NCBI GenBank assembly: GCA_017654735.1
Contig: JADPYG010000003.1
Span: 124,001-188,000, forward strand
Origin: Vishniacozyma victoriae
Lineage: Eukaryota; Basidiomycota; Tremellomycetes; Tremellales; Bulleribasidiaceae
DNA: 64,000 bases
Direction of reading: 5' to 3'
The notes beneath the pieces were generated by a model. The model had not been told where the DNA came from and did no database searches. It worked only from the letters and a program-made list of their open reading frames with translations. Positions 45,093 through 56,726 of the stretch are shown one piece after another; positions within the stretch are counted from its first letter, which is position 1, and every line of letters starts with the position of its first letter. The position numbers and the translations under genes were made by a program.

Positions 45093-45811
45093 CCTAATTG
45101 AATTATTTAGTGTTGTAGATGTACGTTTGATAGAGGGGGTGAATGATCTAAAAGCTTTTAGAAGCATGTGTGTAATAAAGAAAAGGATATAATGGGGATC
45201 TCGGGCTCGATAGGGGGTTGCAGCAGCGGAAATATTTCGAATTGTGCCTGATGGGAACGAGTCGGACCCGATGGCGCGATTAGAGGGAGGGAGTATTTAA
45301 AAGTAGTGGTGTAGATCGATGGCGAGGGGCAATTGTGCTGATAGTATGTAGTAGTATTTGGGTCGAGTATGTTGGAAGAAGGAAGAAAAACAAGATATCC
45401 ATGCAAAGTAGTGTTGTCTTTAGTATACGGCCGGAGCAAATCTGTTGATACGCTGCCTGTTGGAAAACATCATGGTCCGATTTCCATTTCCGAGATACAC
45501 AATTTCCAAGGATCACCACTTCTTATCTTCTTGCTTCTTTTACTCTTTCCAATCAAACACGCTGCTAGACCATTGACGGCTCTACTCTCTTCATACCAAA
45601 GGGATGATTCCAGTTGTTACATGCATGCATAGCCTGTACAAGCATCATATAGCACCAGAATTGCTTCCGCTACTGATTGACGCGACTTTCTTTGCCCTTG
45701 CTCATGTTCAGAAATCAACCGCGTCTACTCTATTATACCACATTGTATCGCTGATATAACACATCCAGTCACCACACTCCTTCAAGGTCAACGGAGAGGA
45801 TATGAGGGAAG
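45093..45811. promoter_or_regulatory. Divergent promoter region, SHM2 and TOP3
   Basis: Roughly 720 nt between the two starts; no open frame with support. Specific sites not identified. Confidence 0.45.
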
Positions 45812-48800
45812 ATGAAAGTACTATGTGTGGCTGAAAAGCCGAGTATAGCTAAAAGTATCACAGAGATATTATCAGGAGGAAGGTGGGATACGGTTAGTCT
45901 TCTCTTCCTTCTCTTCCACTTCCTCCATCATGCTTCATCTTTCCTCTTCGTTTGAATCCTCGGATCTTTTGGGTCTTCCGAAGATGAGCTGATAGTACTA
46001 GCGAGAATCAGGTCACAAGTATGTGCGAAACTACGACTTTAGCTACAACCTACCTCCACCACTTGGTCATCGAGGTTATTCCGATTTTACAGTAACAGCT
46101 GTTTTAGGACATCTCACCTCCTCGGTAAGCTTCCTGGCCCCGTTCATGCCCGAGCTGATCTGTAGGACTTTGGAGATGATCATCGTCAATGGCAATCGTG
46201 TGACCCCTTCGCACTGTTCGACGCCAATATCCTCACCTTCATCGCTCCAGTAAGTCACCCTCTCTGAATATCGTTAACAGATAGAGCTTGAAACCGATAG
46301 AGAGGAACCTACAGAATGAAGCTCGTCGTGCGGATATGGTCATGATCTGGACGGATTGTGATCGAGAAGGAGAACATATCGGATCAGAAGTTGCGGATGT
46401 GTGCAGGAAGAGTAATAGGAATATTATCGTCAAGAGGGCTAGATTCAGTGCTATCATTGCTGCGTAAGCTGACGCGTTTAGCGTGGAGACATAGCTAATG
46501 TACAGACAGATACATCAAGCGTGTCGAGAAGCTGATGAGCTGGATCTACAGCAGGCGGATGCTGTCTCGGCGAGGATTGCTCTGGATTTGAGGATCGGAG
46601 CAGCCTTTACAAGGTTGACCACCATGACGCTACAGAACAGAGCTCCCGAACTAGCTAGCTCAGTCATCAGTTATGGTAAGCTTCCGCCCTCTCGAACCAT
46701 GCAAGCTGACTCCCAGGACCATGCCAATTCCCCACCCTAGGCTTCGTAGTCGACCAATACAACCGGGTCCAAGCTTTCGTACCCGAATCATTCTGGTACA
46801 TCTACGTCGCCATCGAAAAACCATCAGAAGAAAACTCGAGAGAGATGGAAGTAACGGAATTTAAGTGGAGGAGGAATCATCTATTCGATGAACAGGTGGT
46901 AACGGTACTATATGAGCAATGTGTCGACGAACCCCTCGCTACTGTTACCAGTGTGGAGACGAAACCTACTACTAAATGGTATGTTACCCTCAGAGTTTAG
47001 TGCCGATGATAGGAAACCACTCCCGCTTACTACGGTCGAATTGCAACAATCCGGTTCGAGGCTTTTGCATATGACCCCGAAAAAGATCCTGGATGTAAGC
47101 TACTCTTTCCTCCACGGTCGACATAAGCTGACATGTAGATCGCCGAGAAGCTTTATCAAAAAGGTATTTTGAGCTACCCCCGTACCGAGACAGATCAATA
47201 CGACAAAGCATTCGATTTCAACTCATTACTCCAAAAGCAAACCTACAGCGCTGATTGGGGGAATTTTGCTCAGAAGTAAGCTACTACGACCTTTTCTCTA
47301 GCTGACGATCCAGGTTACTAGATGGGGATTTCCAGAAACCTAGAAATGGAAGAAAGAACGATAAAGCCCATCCACCTATTCATCCCACTGCCAACGCAGG
47401 TGATTTAGCAGGGGACGAAAAGAGGGTATTTGACCTTATCGCCCGAAGGTTCCTTGCTTCATGTCATAGGAACGCTGAGGGGAAAACCACCACCGTGGAG
47501 ATTGATATTGCCGGCGAGCTGTTTTCTACTAGCGGTAAGCTCCCATGCCTGGTGGATAGCTGAGAATAGGTTTGGTGGTACTACAGCGAAATTACTTGGA
47601 AGTATACCCATATGATAAATGGGCTTCTAGCGCTGTACCAGATTTCCAACGGGATGAGCAGTTTATGCCATCTGTCCTCGAGGTCAGGGATGGGAAGACA
47701 TCAAGACCTAATCTTCTCACCGAAGCAGATCTGGTTGGATTGATGGATAAGAATGGGATTGGTAAGCTTTGTTCTTTGGTCTCGAAGATAGCTGATGATA
47801 GGTACCGACGCTACCATCGCTGAACATATCGCCAAAATCATCGAGCGTGAATATGTAACGGAGAAACAAGAGCAGAAGATCAAATACCTCGTCCCGTCAA
47901 GTTTGGGTGTTGGACTGGTAGAGGGATATAACGCTATTGGATTTGATCGATCGCTCAGTAAACCTCATTTGAGGGCCGAGGTCAGCTTACTGCCATGGGT
48001 TGGAGGAGAGCTGACGAATAGACGGAACATCGTATGCAGCAGATCTGCGATGGGTTACAGACTAAGAGGGATGTGCTACATTTCATGATTGAGCAATATA
48101 AGGAAGTCTACCTGAAAGCAAAAAGAGAGTTTCAGACGGTCGAAAATGTAAGCTCAATAGCACCTATGTCGTCAAAGCTTATCAGTAGGCGGTACTAGAT
48201 TACCTCCACGGGAATGGGGAAGCTCAAGAAGCTCTCCGAGCAGCAACAAGAGGGAGAGGCAGAGGAGCAGCAAGGGGAGTCAGAGGGAGGGGAGGCGCAG
48301 CTGGACGAGGACGAAATCCACGAAACGACCAGAACAATAATGACGATGATGACGACGATGATGATGGACCTGCTGGTGGAGGTGGGAGGGGAGCTGCGAG
48401 GGGAAGAGGTAGAGGAGCTAGTACGAGGGGTGCTAGAGGTCGAGGTGGATGTGCGGATGCAAGTAGGAAGAGGAGGTCTGGTGATGGTATGTCCTCACCT
48501 TCGCATCGTTTTGATGATGTTAACGACAGATGATGGCGATGCTCGAACATGTTCATGTGGTGGTCAAGCGGTCGTTCGAACAGCTGGGCCTACCTCCAAG
48601 AACGCAGGGAGGTCATTCTATACCTGTCCCAAACCCCAAGGGCAGACATGCGGCTTCTTTGTAAGCTCAAACGTACCCTTTTCTGGAGAAGGAAAGCTGA
48701 CGACAAGGAATGGGCAGATGAAGAATCGGGCGGGAACGCTTCGGCTGGACCTAGTCGACCTAGACCTACTCGTACATATGGTGACGATGATGATCAACCC

Positions 48801-49651
48801 GCCAAGCGAGCTCGTACTTCTGTAAGCTATCCCAGCCTCCCAGCCTCGCTGTCAAGCTGACATTAGGCACCGAGGGCAGCAGCAGATGGAGATGTGATGA
48901 GGTGTAATTGTGAATTGGAAGCTAAATTCGGGGTTGCATCTAAAGAAGGCCCAAATAAGGGAAGGATGTTCTGGTAAGCTACACTCTTTGCTCTGTCATG
49001 GGAGGAAGCTAATCGAAAGGACATGCCCGAATAGCAAGAAAGCTCAATGTGGGTTCTTCCAATGGGCGGACGATGATGAAGATGGAGGAGGACCCGAGCC
49101 CGGGCCCTCACGAAGAGGAGGTGGTGGGGGAGGAAGAGACTTTAGTGGACCTACTTCTGGCGGTATGTCCACCTTCGTCTAGCGTAAATGCGGCTGATGG
49201 TAGAATGCTTTAAATGTGGGAAAAGCGGTCATTGGTCCAACGCATGTCCTGATCCCGATGGAGGGGGAGGGAGATCAAAAAGTCGTTCGGGGGGTACATC
49301 CCGCGGAGGAGGTGGAGGAGGGGGAGGAGGAGGGAATGATGGTAAGCTTCTTGACCCCGTACGATCATCAAGCTGATAGGTAGAATGCTATAAATGCCAC
49401 GAAACGGGACATTGGGCAAGTGCTTGTCCTAATGAAGAAAGCGGCGGTGGTGGTGGTGGTACGAGTAGAGGTGGGAGGGGAAGTAGGGGTGGAAGAGGAA
49501 GCAGAGGGAAAAGTAGGCGTAGAGGTGGAGTAGGTGGTGGTGGGAGTTCAGGAGGTATGTCCGACCATCTCTTTTTCAGATTGAGCTAATGACAGAATGT
49601 TATAAATGTCATCAACCTGGACATTGGGCTAATGCTTGTCCGAATGAGTAA
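45812..49651 (+). CDS. TOP3: DNA topoisomerase III (type IA) with two GRF and three CCHC zinc fingers
   Basis: Twenty exons from 45812-45892 to 49596-49651; all junction phases fit, 997 aa. It passes single strands of DNA and, with a RecQ helicase and Rmi1, dissolves recombination intermediates in the nucleus. Toprim: CVAEKPSIAKSI and WTDCDREGEHIGSEV; active-site Tyr340 in SYPRTETDQYD; NRAPELASSVISYGPCQFPTLGF. After residue about 620 comes an RGG-rich linker with an Asp run, then GRF finger 1 (exon 14, CSCGGQAVVRT...CGFF), GRF finger 2 (exons 16-17, CNCELEAKFG...CGFFQW), and CCHC knuckles at about 878-891, 924-937 and 981-994, one per exon (18, 19, 20). The tail is longer than in yeast Top3 and of the animal TOP3A type. 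Confidence 0.96.
49204..49651 (+). repeat. TOP3: Tandemly duplicated zinc-knuckle exons of TOP3
   Basis: Exons 18 (49204-49341), 19 (49384-49554) and 20 (49596-49651) each begin in the same phase with AATGYTWTAAATGY and encode ExCxKCxxxGHWxxACP, the first two followed by a Gly/Arg/Ser-rich spacer. The sameness of phase, start and product marks repeated exon duplication. Confidence 0.85.
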
Positions 49652-49899
49652 ACGTGTAATTTTAAAGGATATAATCACGCATGCGAAACCATCAATACAC
49701 TGTTGTACATATATACAATCATGCAATCATTATCAGATCCAACGACAGATTGACCTGCATACTGTATCCAATCTCCTCGTCAAGTGCGCATGGCGGAAAA
49801 CACCAACGCCGCGCGGATACAAGTCGTCCGCGTTTCCCGGTTAAGCGCGTATTTTTATGCCCAAGTCGCACTTTCATCATTTCTGCTACGCCTAACGAG

Positions 49900-51846
49900 A
49901 TGAGTTCTTCCATCCCTCTGGCCTACTTAGGTGTTCGGAAAGAGAGCGAAGCCCCAAGTATCGGGAGAACAAGTCGTCGAATCAGCTCGGACCATGCAAT
50001 AGGCGTTTCTAGACAGTCACCAACCATTTCCTCGAATGGTGAACCTCTTGGTGACATTGAGCCTAATGAGCGTGTGGATGAGATAGTCCCAAGCATTGAA
50101 TTTGAGGAGGGGGGATATGGCTGGGTAGTCACTGGGTGTAAGCCTCCTACTAAAGGAGAGAAGCAGACTGAAATATCAGGCTCATTCACCCTCATGTTTC
50201 TCTACGCTGGAACATTGTATTCTTGGGGTATCTTCCAAGCCGACCTGGCTCGACGACAGGTAGCCTCTTCTTTACTGCTAAGTACAGTAGGAGGTCTACA
50301 AGCGTTCTGTCAAGCGGTGGGCTGTATGCCTGTAAGTCGTTGAGCTTAAGCAGGCAACAGCTAACTGTGCTAGGCGACGGTACTGGTTAGCCGGTTTGGT
50401 CAGCCGCAGGTCGCAGCGGCTGGAATGGCCATCGCGGGAGTGAGCATGGCTATGGCCAGCTTCTCGACAAATAATATTGGCGGGTTGGTATTCCTTCAAG
50501 GGATCTTGTTTGGTCTGAGCGGATCTCTGATTTACCTGGTACGTCTTTCTATACCTCTCTCACCGGTTATGTTTTAAGCTAACAACATCAGACGGCTTAT
50601 ACTGCACCCAGTCATTGGTTCAAGAAGAAAAGAGGGCTTTGTACAGGTATCGCGTCGTGTGGAGGTGGACTGGGAGGAGCGGCATTTGCTATCGTGAGTC
50701 CTCTTCACTAAAAGAAGCTGATAACCCAGTTATCTCAACGTCTACTCCAAGAATGGGGAATGGCATGGTCATACCGATTCTTTGGTCTACTCCTTTTCGT
50801 ACTTGGAGTTGTATGTTCCCCCTGCTTTTGAGTAGACGAGGAATGACTGAAACCATTTAGCCAGCGGGACTTGCTCTCAGATCCAAAGCTGGTATTCCTA
50901 TCTCCGACCTGGACGCTGGGCAGGAGAAGCATCTCCTACGGTCTTCCAGTTTCGTCAGGATTCTATTTGCTTGCTTTATCGCTTCGTACCCATTCTTTAT
51001 CCCGCCTTATGTGAGTATAACTGTTCATCGACATATCAACCAAGAAACTCCAAGCAATCGAGCTGATTACATAGTACATATCTCAATATAGTACTGCTTC
51101 AGATCAATTACGTTAGGACATGACTAATACACCTAGCTCAATCGGTTGGTCTGAAGGCCTCTCAAGGAGCCCTTTACTCGGCGCTGTTCAGTTTAGCATC
51201 AGCGGCCGGACGGGTCGGATTTGGGTTTTTGGCAGATACAATTACTGGAGTGAGTCGCTTGTGCTGTCCCAAGCAGACACCTATTTCACCACGGCCTCGG
51301 GACTGACAAATAGTATATAAACGGCTGGTCACTTAGCATCCTCACCATTGCCATTAGTTCACTAGCAATCTGGCCCCATGCCATCGATCAGCCTCTTATC
51401 ATCACGTACGTCCAGGCCTCTATTCCTACCCGTCCAGTTCCGACGCAAGATCGGAAATCCCGGACTGATAAGCAGTTTCGCTCTGTTATGCGGTATCGGT
51501 TCAGGCGGATTCTTTGCTCTTCAATCGAGCGTCGTAGCTCAAGTCATTGGTTTACATCGCCTAGAAAGGGGTATAGGATGGTTGGAACTAGCAGCTAGTT
51601 TTGGGTTCTTGGCGGGTCCGATCTCCGCTGGGGCATTATTGGATGCTTTTGGGGGTACTACACAAGGAGCTGGTCCGTATCGACCTGTTATTGTAAGTTT
51701 TTCCTCTTATTTTCGTCTTGAGCGTCAAGGTAGGAAGTCCGGCTGACCTTTGCCAGTACCTTGTCGGAGGAACTACAGCTCTAGCTTGGCTGGTGATCCT
51801 TTCTGTGCGTTGGAGCAGCAGTAAGAAGTTATGGAAGAAGGTATAA
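49900..51846 (+). CDS. MFS transporter, monocarboxylate-porter (MCT) type
   Basis: Eleven exons: 49900-50137, 50180-50331, 50374-50538, 50592-50693, 50730-50810, 50861-51010, 51075-51090 (16 nt), 51137-51249, 51314-51405, 51476-51692, 51757-51846; 471 aa. A plasma- or organelle-membrane symporter with about 12 helices and a soluble N-terminus of 70 residues. The MCT hallmark before helix 1 is clear: EEGGYGWVV. Then SWGIFQADL, PSHWFKKKRGLCTGIASCGGGLGG (helix 4-5 motif), YTQSVGLKASQGALYSALFS, SAAGRVGFGFLAD. Substrate (pyruvate, lactate or another acid) is not shown; fungal members often carry other compounds. Confidence 0.93.
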
Positions 51847-52454
51847 ACCTCGTACTACGGAATGAAATGGATTCTCCAGGACACATGTCAACGACATTGA
51901 TCAGTCGTCCAGCTAATCCCTGTTTTCAACCTGGAAAGAAGCCAAACTGAACGAAGTTCTAATCAGGCCAGATAATAATCAAAGCATCGAGCCGACCATC
52001 AGGATGGCCTTTCGAAGTAAGGAGTGAAGAGCTAGAAGAACGAAACATCCAGCGAAGATCAGCCAATACCAGGAGGATGCGCGTGTGTCCCACACGATTC
52101 ATAATGCTCGATCGACCTTGTCCACTTCCCCTCCCATGGCATGTGAGCTCACTGGCAGTCTGGATGATCCCCTGGTAACTCTGAATATCTATGCAAATGG
52201 TCTCCGTCGCTCACGGGGCAAGGGCGGATGATAGGAAGATAGAATGCCAGAGACGTCATCAAACTCATCATCGAGGTAATGCTGGTCCAAACAAGTAGGA
52301 GTGGGATTTTAATGGAATGGTGATGCTCGGTAATGAGAACTCTCAATGGGTGTATACGCGCCATGAAAGTACCATGACCAATCGCTGATCTAGTTGACGA
52401 TCCACTTCTAAGGATATTCAGCCGATCATACGGGTCGACTGCTCGACATGACTA
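51847..52454. other. Intergenic region between convergent genes
   Basis: 3' flanks of the MCT transporter and the F-box-like gene. Short frames only; nothing supported. Confidence 0.5.
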
Positions 52455-53658
52455 TCAACTGCTTTTGCCCATGTACCAAATCCTCTCTTCATCCGTAAAC
52501 TCTCCATCGGTATCCCATTTCTCGAGATATTCCCGGCTATCCAGGAAATGAATAACCGTTTGCTCAACGTCAAATACAGACTTGTAAAACGGAGTACCTC
52601 CCCCTTTCCTCGACTTCCAGTACTCTCTCACTTTATAGGCCTCCAATCCCTCATCTAGCCGGATATCAGCTTTGAGAGCGGCGAACCTCTTTTCGCAGGA
52701 GTATCTCATTTTCTCTGCCGACTCCAGCGCACGACCGGCGCCATTTACGATATATACGTCCAATGCGAAATGGGGTTTGTAAAGCACTTCCATGAGATGT
52801 TCTCGGAAACCAATCATGGGGTCCGGGCGGTGAGGCGATTATGGTGGCATCCCGTCTCTATCCATATTGGCGATGATATACGCCACCTCTTTTCCAATTG
52901 GAGATTTGTTGCTGAACGGCTGACGTTTTTGCCTTATCCTACCATTTGTATAAGGTAAAGTTATCAGACCCAGAAAGGCGACAATCTTGGTTAGGTTTTG
53001 TCGATCGATGTATCGGATAGGTAGGGGTTCGATATAGGAAGCGTGGATGACAAGTTTTGTAGGGGCGATCTTTGCCAGGATAGGACAGCGCGAACTTGGG
53101 GTATCTAGGTGATTTGATTGAAATTGGGTTACGGCCTTTCCGAAAGTGTTGTACTTCAGTATAGGTACTTCGAGAAGTGTCTCTAGCCGGTTTCTCCGAT
53201 AGTCGACGAAATAACCCGGGCAACAATGCCAATGACGATGATTTACCAGGTTGAAGGCGCGGATGAGTTGGAAAAGGTCAAGCTTCGGAGGGGACACGCG
53301 GTTCAAGAGGAGGGAAGAGCTTGGAGGTAAGAAAAGGGGGAACGATTGTGGGCCACTCCAATCTACATGGGTATACAGCCGGGGGGCGACCACTAGGTAC
53401 AGCCGAAGGGAAACCCTCATACATTGTGCCAAGGCGGTTCTGTCCGGATCATTGCGAAGACAAGATATGATTGATTGCAGGATTTCATTGGGTAGAGAGT
53501 TGTTGGTGTTGGGTGATTGGGGGATTGGAAGTGATTTTGGCTGAAGGTATACGTCAGCTGCTCAGCTGTCAGGTATAGCTGATGGCACCCACCTTGTTCT
53601 CTGCCTTGTTCCTCTTCCCGCCTCCTGCCTGTGTGGTCCCCTTCTTTCTCTTTGCCAT
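52455..53658 (-). CDS. F-box-like protein, reading frame split by an in-frame TAA
   Basis: Exon 1 53658-53593 (basic MAKRKKGTTQAGGGKRNK start), exon 2 53540 onward. F-box-like start of the domain: SLPNEILQSIISCL, then LAQCMRVSLRLYLVVAPRLY. The frame meets TAA at 52841-52839 after 255 residues; the same frame then continues open to TGA at 52457-52455 with protein-like sequence (HFALDVYIVNGAG, EYWKSRKGGGTPFY). No GT-AG intron that removes the stop was found. Either this is a truncated gene, a decayed allele, or a sequence error. F-box proteins pick substrates for SCF ubiquitin ligases. Two similar genes lie within 3 kb. Confidence 0.65.
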
Positions 53659-53932
53659 GATACTTGGTATTGCTGGTTGTTGGTATTGAATAGATGAATG
53701 AGAGAACTTGTTGAGTGAAGTGGGATTCGTAATATGTGCCTGGAAGGTGTCCTTTAGCTTTATTTCACCACGTTCGAGCTGGTTAGAATGAAGTTCAACA
53801 TTATGGGTAGTACATAGGCATCAACCAGCAGAGACGACGGTATGCGTGAACGTGCGACTCGTTGCGTCATTGACCCGAGCAGCTCCTCGAAGCTACACTC
53901 TTCACCATCCTCAGGCAGATTTCCACCAGCTC

Positions 53933-55046
53933 CTACATCCAGCCACTGATCTCCTCCTCGATCAAATCCTCTCTACTCCCAGGCGTACCAAGGTATGTTG
54001 CCATATCGATGAACTCTACCTGAATCCCTTCCGCATCCTCGCTTCCTTTCCACCTTCGGCTCCCCACCGGCTTTACAATTCGTCCCTTCACCCTCAAGTA
54101 CTCCTCCTGGAACAGCCCCTCGCACCGCTGCTGGGTAATCTCTTGGTTTGCAGACCCATCCAATCCAGCATCCCCAGACCTAACCGCTCCTGCATTGACC
54201 ACCGTGACCATCCCTCCACTCCCTCCGTCCAACGCTACCTCCGCAACACCCTGGCATAGATTTCCTACCCAAGCTGCTACTTCTCCAAATCTCTTGAACC
54301 CTCCCACCCTTGTCTCCGGTCCATTCGTCAGTAGGACCACGTTGACTCGCTTTGCTCGGGTGCGAAGGCCAATAAGGGGTGATTGAAGCGTGGTGACGGC
54401 ATACCAATACCGAGGGCCGCAGTCGAGTATGACCACAAGCTCCTCCAGACGGGATTGATCGAGTCTACCGAGGGTGGGTGGACAGCTGACCCAGAGAGGT
54501 GTTCTCAAGATGACCTTGGTCGGGGATAGACCTTTCATGAGCGGACAGAAAGGTGCTGCACTGCTCAAACATCGATCTGGCCAATGAGGAACAGGAGGCA
54601 TAGAAGCGAGCCATTTTGTTCTCACCCCGATGTTTAGGCGTAGGATGGGGAATGTCAGGTCGGTCTGTCGAGTGAGAGGATCGCATAGTCGAGGGCATTC
54701 ACTCCGAATGTGATCGTCCATCTCGATCGAGTTGATTTGGGATTGATACTTCATTTCGGATGGAGAGGAATGAGCGGTACTGAGAGGATTTCGTTGAATA
54801 TCTCGCCAGTCTAATTCTCGGTATAGCGCAGGTCCGCCGAGGGTGTTGAGACACCAGGTGGCTTGTCTGACCCGAACAATAGAGGGTTTGTCATCGGTAG
54901 AGTCGAGGTGTAAGAGTATCATGGCGAGAATTTCGACTGGTAAATGGGGGATCCTGGATGTTGGGACCTAATCATCAGTAACGCTACAATTGACGACTCA
55001 CCTGTTTGGCTTCCTCGGAGTTTCCTAGTGTAGTTGTAGATGACAT
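53933..55046 (-). CDS. F-box-like protein (359 aa)
   Basis: Exon 1 55046-55002 (MSSTTTLGNSEEAKQ), exon 2 54967-53933, phase 0. The F-box-like segment is near residue 20: RIPHLPVEILAMILLHLD, followed by RVRQATWCLNTLGGPALYREL, the same arrangement (domain, 'CL/VS', 'PxLYR') seen in the neighbours ending at 52455 and starting at 55760. The rest has no repeat I recognise; the C-terminus is acidic. Likely an SCF substrate receptor of a lineage-expanded family; substrate unknown. Intact in this sequence. Confidence 0.75.
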
Positions 55047-55323
55047 TGCGTTGCTGAGGTATATTGCTGTTGGATCAGAACGTCAGACATGAGCAACTTA
55101 AGACGATACGGCAAGGGGGATCAGCTCCACCATAAAGGAGACCGATCTGCTGAGATACAAAGGAGAGGTCGGGCTGAGCACGGCATGAGTGTGAAGGGTA
55201 CTGTAGCCTATCCCATGATAGCTCTCTGTGTATCGGTCGCAGTATCAAAGCAAACTAATAAAGTCAGTAACATTACTTGACTTACGACTTACGTTTAGGA
55301 CGGCTAGCTAACCTCCTCTTCGG

Positions 55324-55610
55324 TCATGTTACTCGTAGTCTTCTTTCTCCGTTCCCTATGATCACATCCGCAAATAGTCTCACTGTTGTTCCGATGTTCG
55401 TCCATCTCGGAGCTATGGGGCTTTTAGCGAATACATAAGAGATATCAGTAGAGGAGCAGAGGGCAATAGAGATTGGTGTCGACGACTGCTTATACCCAAT
55501 TGATAATGACACGTCACAAACGTTCACGACAGCTTTTTCATTGATCGTCAACTCCTCTCTTGTCATTGTACCGTGCTCTCCGCCATCAAGTAGACCCACA
55601 CCAGCTTAAC
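55324..55610 (-). other. Possible exon of an unplaced gene
   Basis: Frame open from a TGTTAAG acceptor-like site to TGA at 55326-55324 (about 95 codons) with protein-like composition (GYKQSSTPISIALCSSTDI). A GTACGT donor lies about 45 nt upstream, but the exon before it has no start codon in frame. Could be a gene relic between the F-box genes. Confidence 0.3.
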
Positions 55611-55759
55611 ATCACCCAAAGTCACAAAGAACAACGGCGTTACGTACTTTAGATCATTGACGAGCTTCTGACAGCGTTCCTCATTTTCTCATTTCTCTTC
55701 CTCTCACTCTCATTCTTATTCTCATTCACATTCTCACAATCCCGACATATGAGATCGCT

Positions 55760-56341
55760 ATGGCAAGAACTACCAGAGGGATGCTCAGGAAGGAGGTGTG
55801 TAGATTGGAATAACGATATATATCCGAAGCTGATAAACAGGAAGAGGAGATAGCGAGTCGACCTAGAACTACACCCCCTCTATCCCAGGACATCCTAAAC
55901 AACATCCTCAGCAACCTAGGACAAGAGATCGATCGACATGCGCTTGCAACCTACATGAGGGTCTCTTCGTCATTCAACGCCGTTACTGCTCCTCTACTCT
56001 ACCGCTCCCTCAGAATCGGGGACTCGACTGCGAGATTCGATCCTCTCTACACCGCTCCCCTTGTCGATGGTCAACCACCCCGAAAGTCCCTCGATAAAGC
56101 AAGCTGTCTCAAACTCGTCAAGGAGCTGGACCTCATATCGCACAGCGAGGACGACTGCCCAAACAGCCACTTTGACGGACCAAAGAAAGTCGACGTGCTC
56201 CGACTTTCCCTCCCTCTGCCCATCAAACGAAATATGCAGAGACCTCCCACTACTACCAATCATCTGGAGTATGGTGGACATAGGTGTCTCTTACCGCTTC
56301 GATTGAAGCGGGCAAGATTGTCGCTTTCAACACCGCGATGA
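55760..56341 (+). CDS. Short F-box-like protein (178 aa)
   Basis: Exon 1 55760-55795 (MARTTRGMLRKE), intron GTGTGT...GATAAACAG, exon 2 55841-56341. The F-box-like start PPLSQDILNNILSNLG is followed by ATYMRVSSSFNAVTAPLLYR, very like the gene at the right window edge (RRMRVSSTLNKVTAPIFYR). At 178 aa it is about half the length of its neighbours and ends in a basic tail, so it may be truncated: the frame after 56284 in another phase is also open. Confidence 0.6.
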
Positions 56342-56726
56342 GTCAACCTATCCACCTCCTTGACTTACCTCAAGATTCGCTCCACACCCTCGTTACTGCC
56401 TTTTCGTATAGCGACGGTTCCTCTATTCCTTCTGACACTCCTTCTCCATTGCCTAATCTACCTTAAATCACTTTTGTCATATCTGTGAGGTCGATAGAAG
56501 CTGATAGATAGCAAGTAGCTAACACTGAGTGCTCAAGACTACCATTACTCACCTTTGGGCAGGATAAATTTCGGCATGATTTCCCCGTCGGATAAATACC
56601 TGTACCTATTTACAAATTGACCCCGGCCGATCTCACCGCGGCCCGCCCAGACCAACTCACCTGTACAGTATATATAACCTAACCGCCATATGCAGCCATG
56701 TCCCCCCATCCCCAACAGCAACAGCA
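56342..56726. promoter_or_regulatory. Upstream region of the GH1 gene with TATA-like element
   Basis: TATATATAA at 56669-56677 lies about 50 nt before the ATG at 56727. No gene seen in the rest. Confidence 0.5.

Noticed and set aside
48224..48556. 110-aa antisense frame in TOP3
   Set aside because: Lies opposite the RGG/Asp-rich linker; low-complexity shadow.
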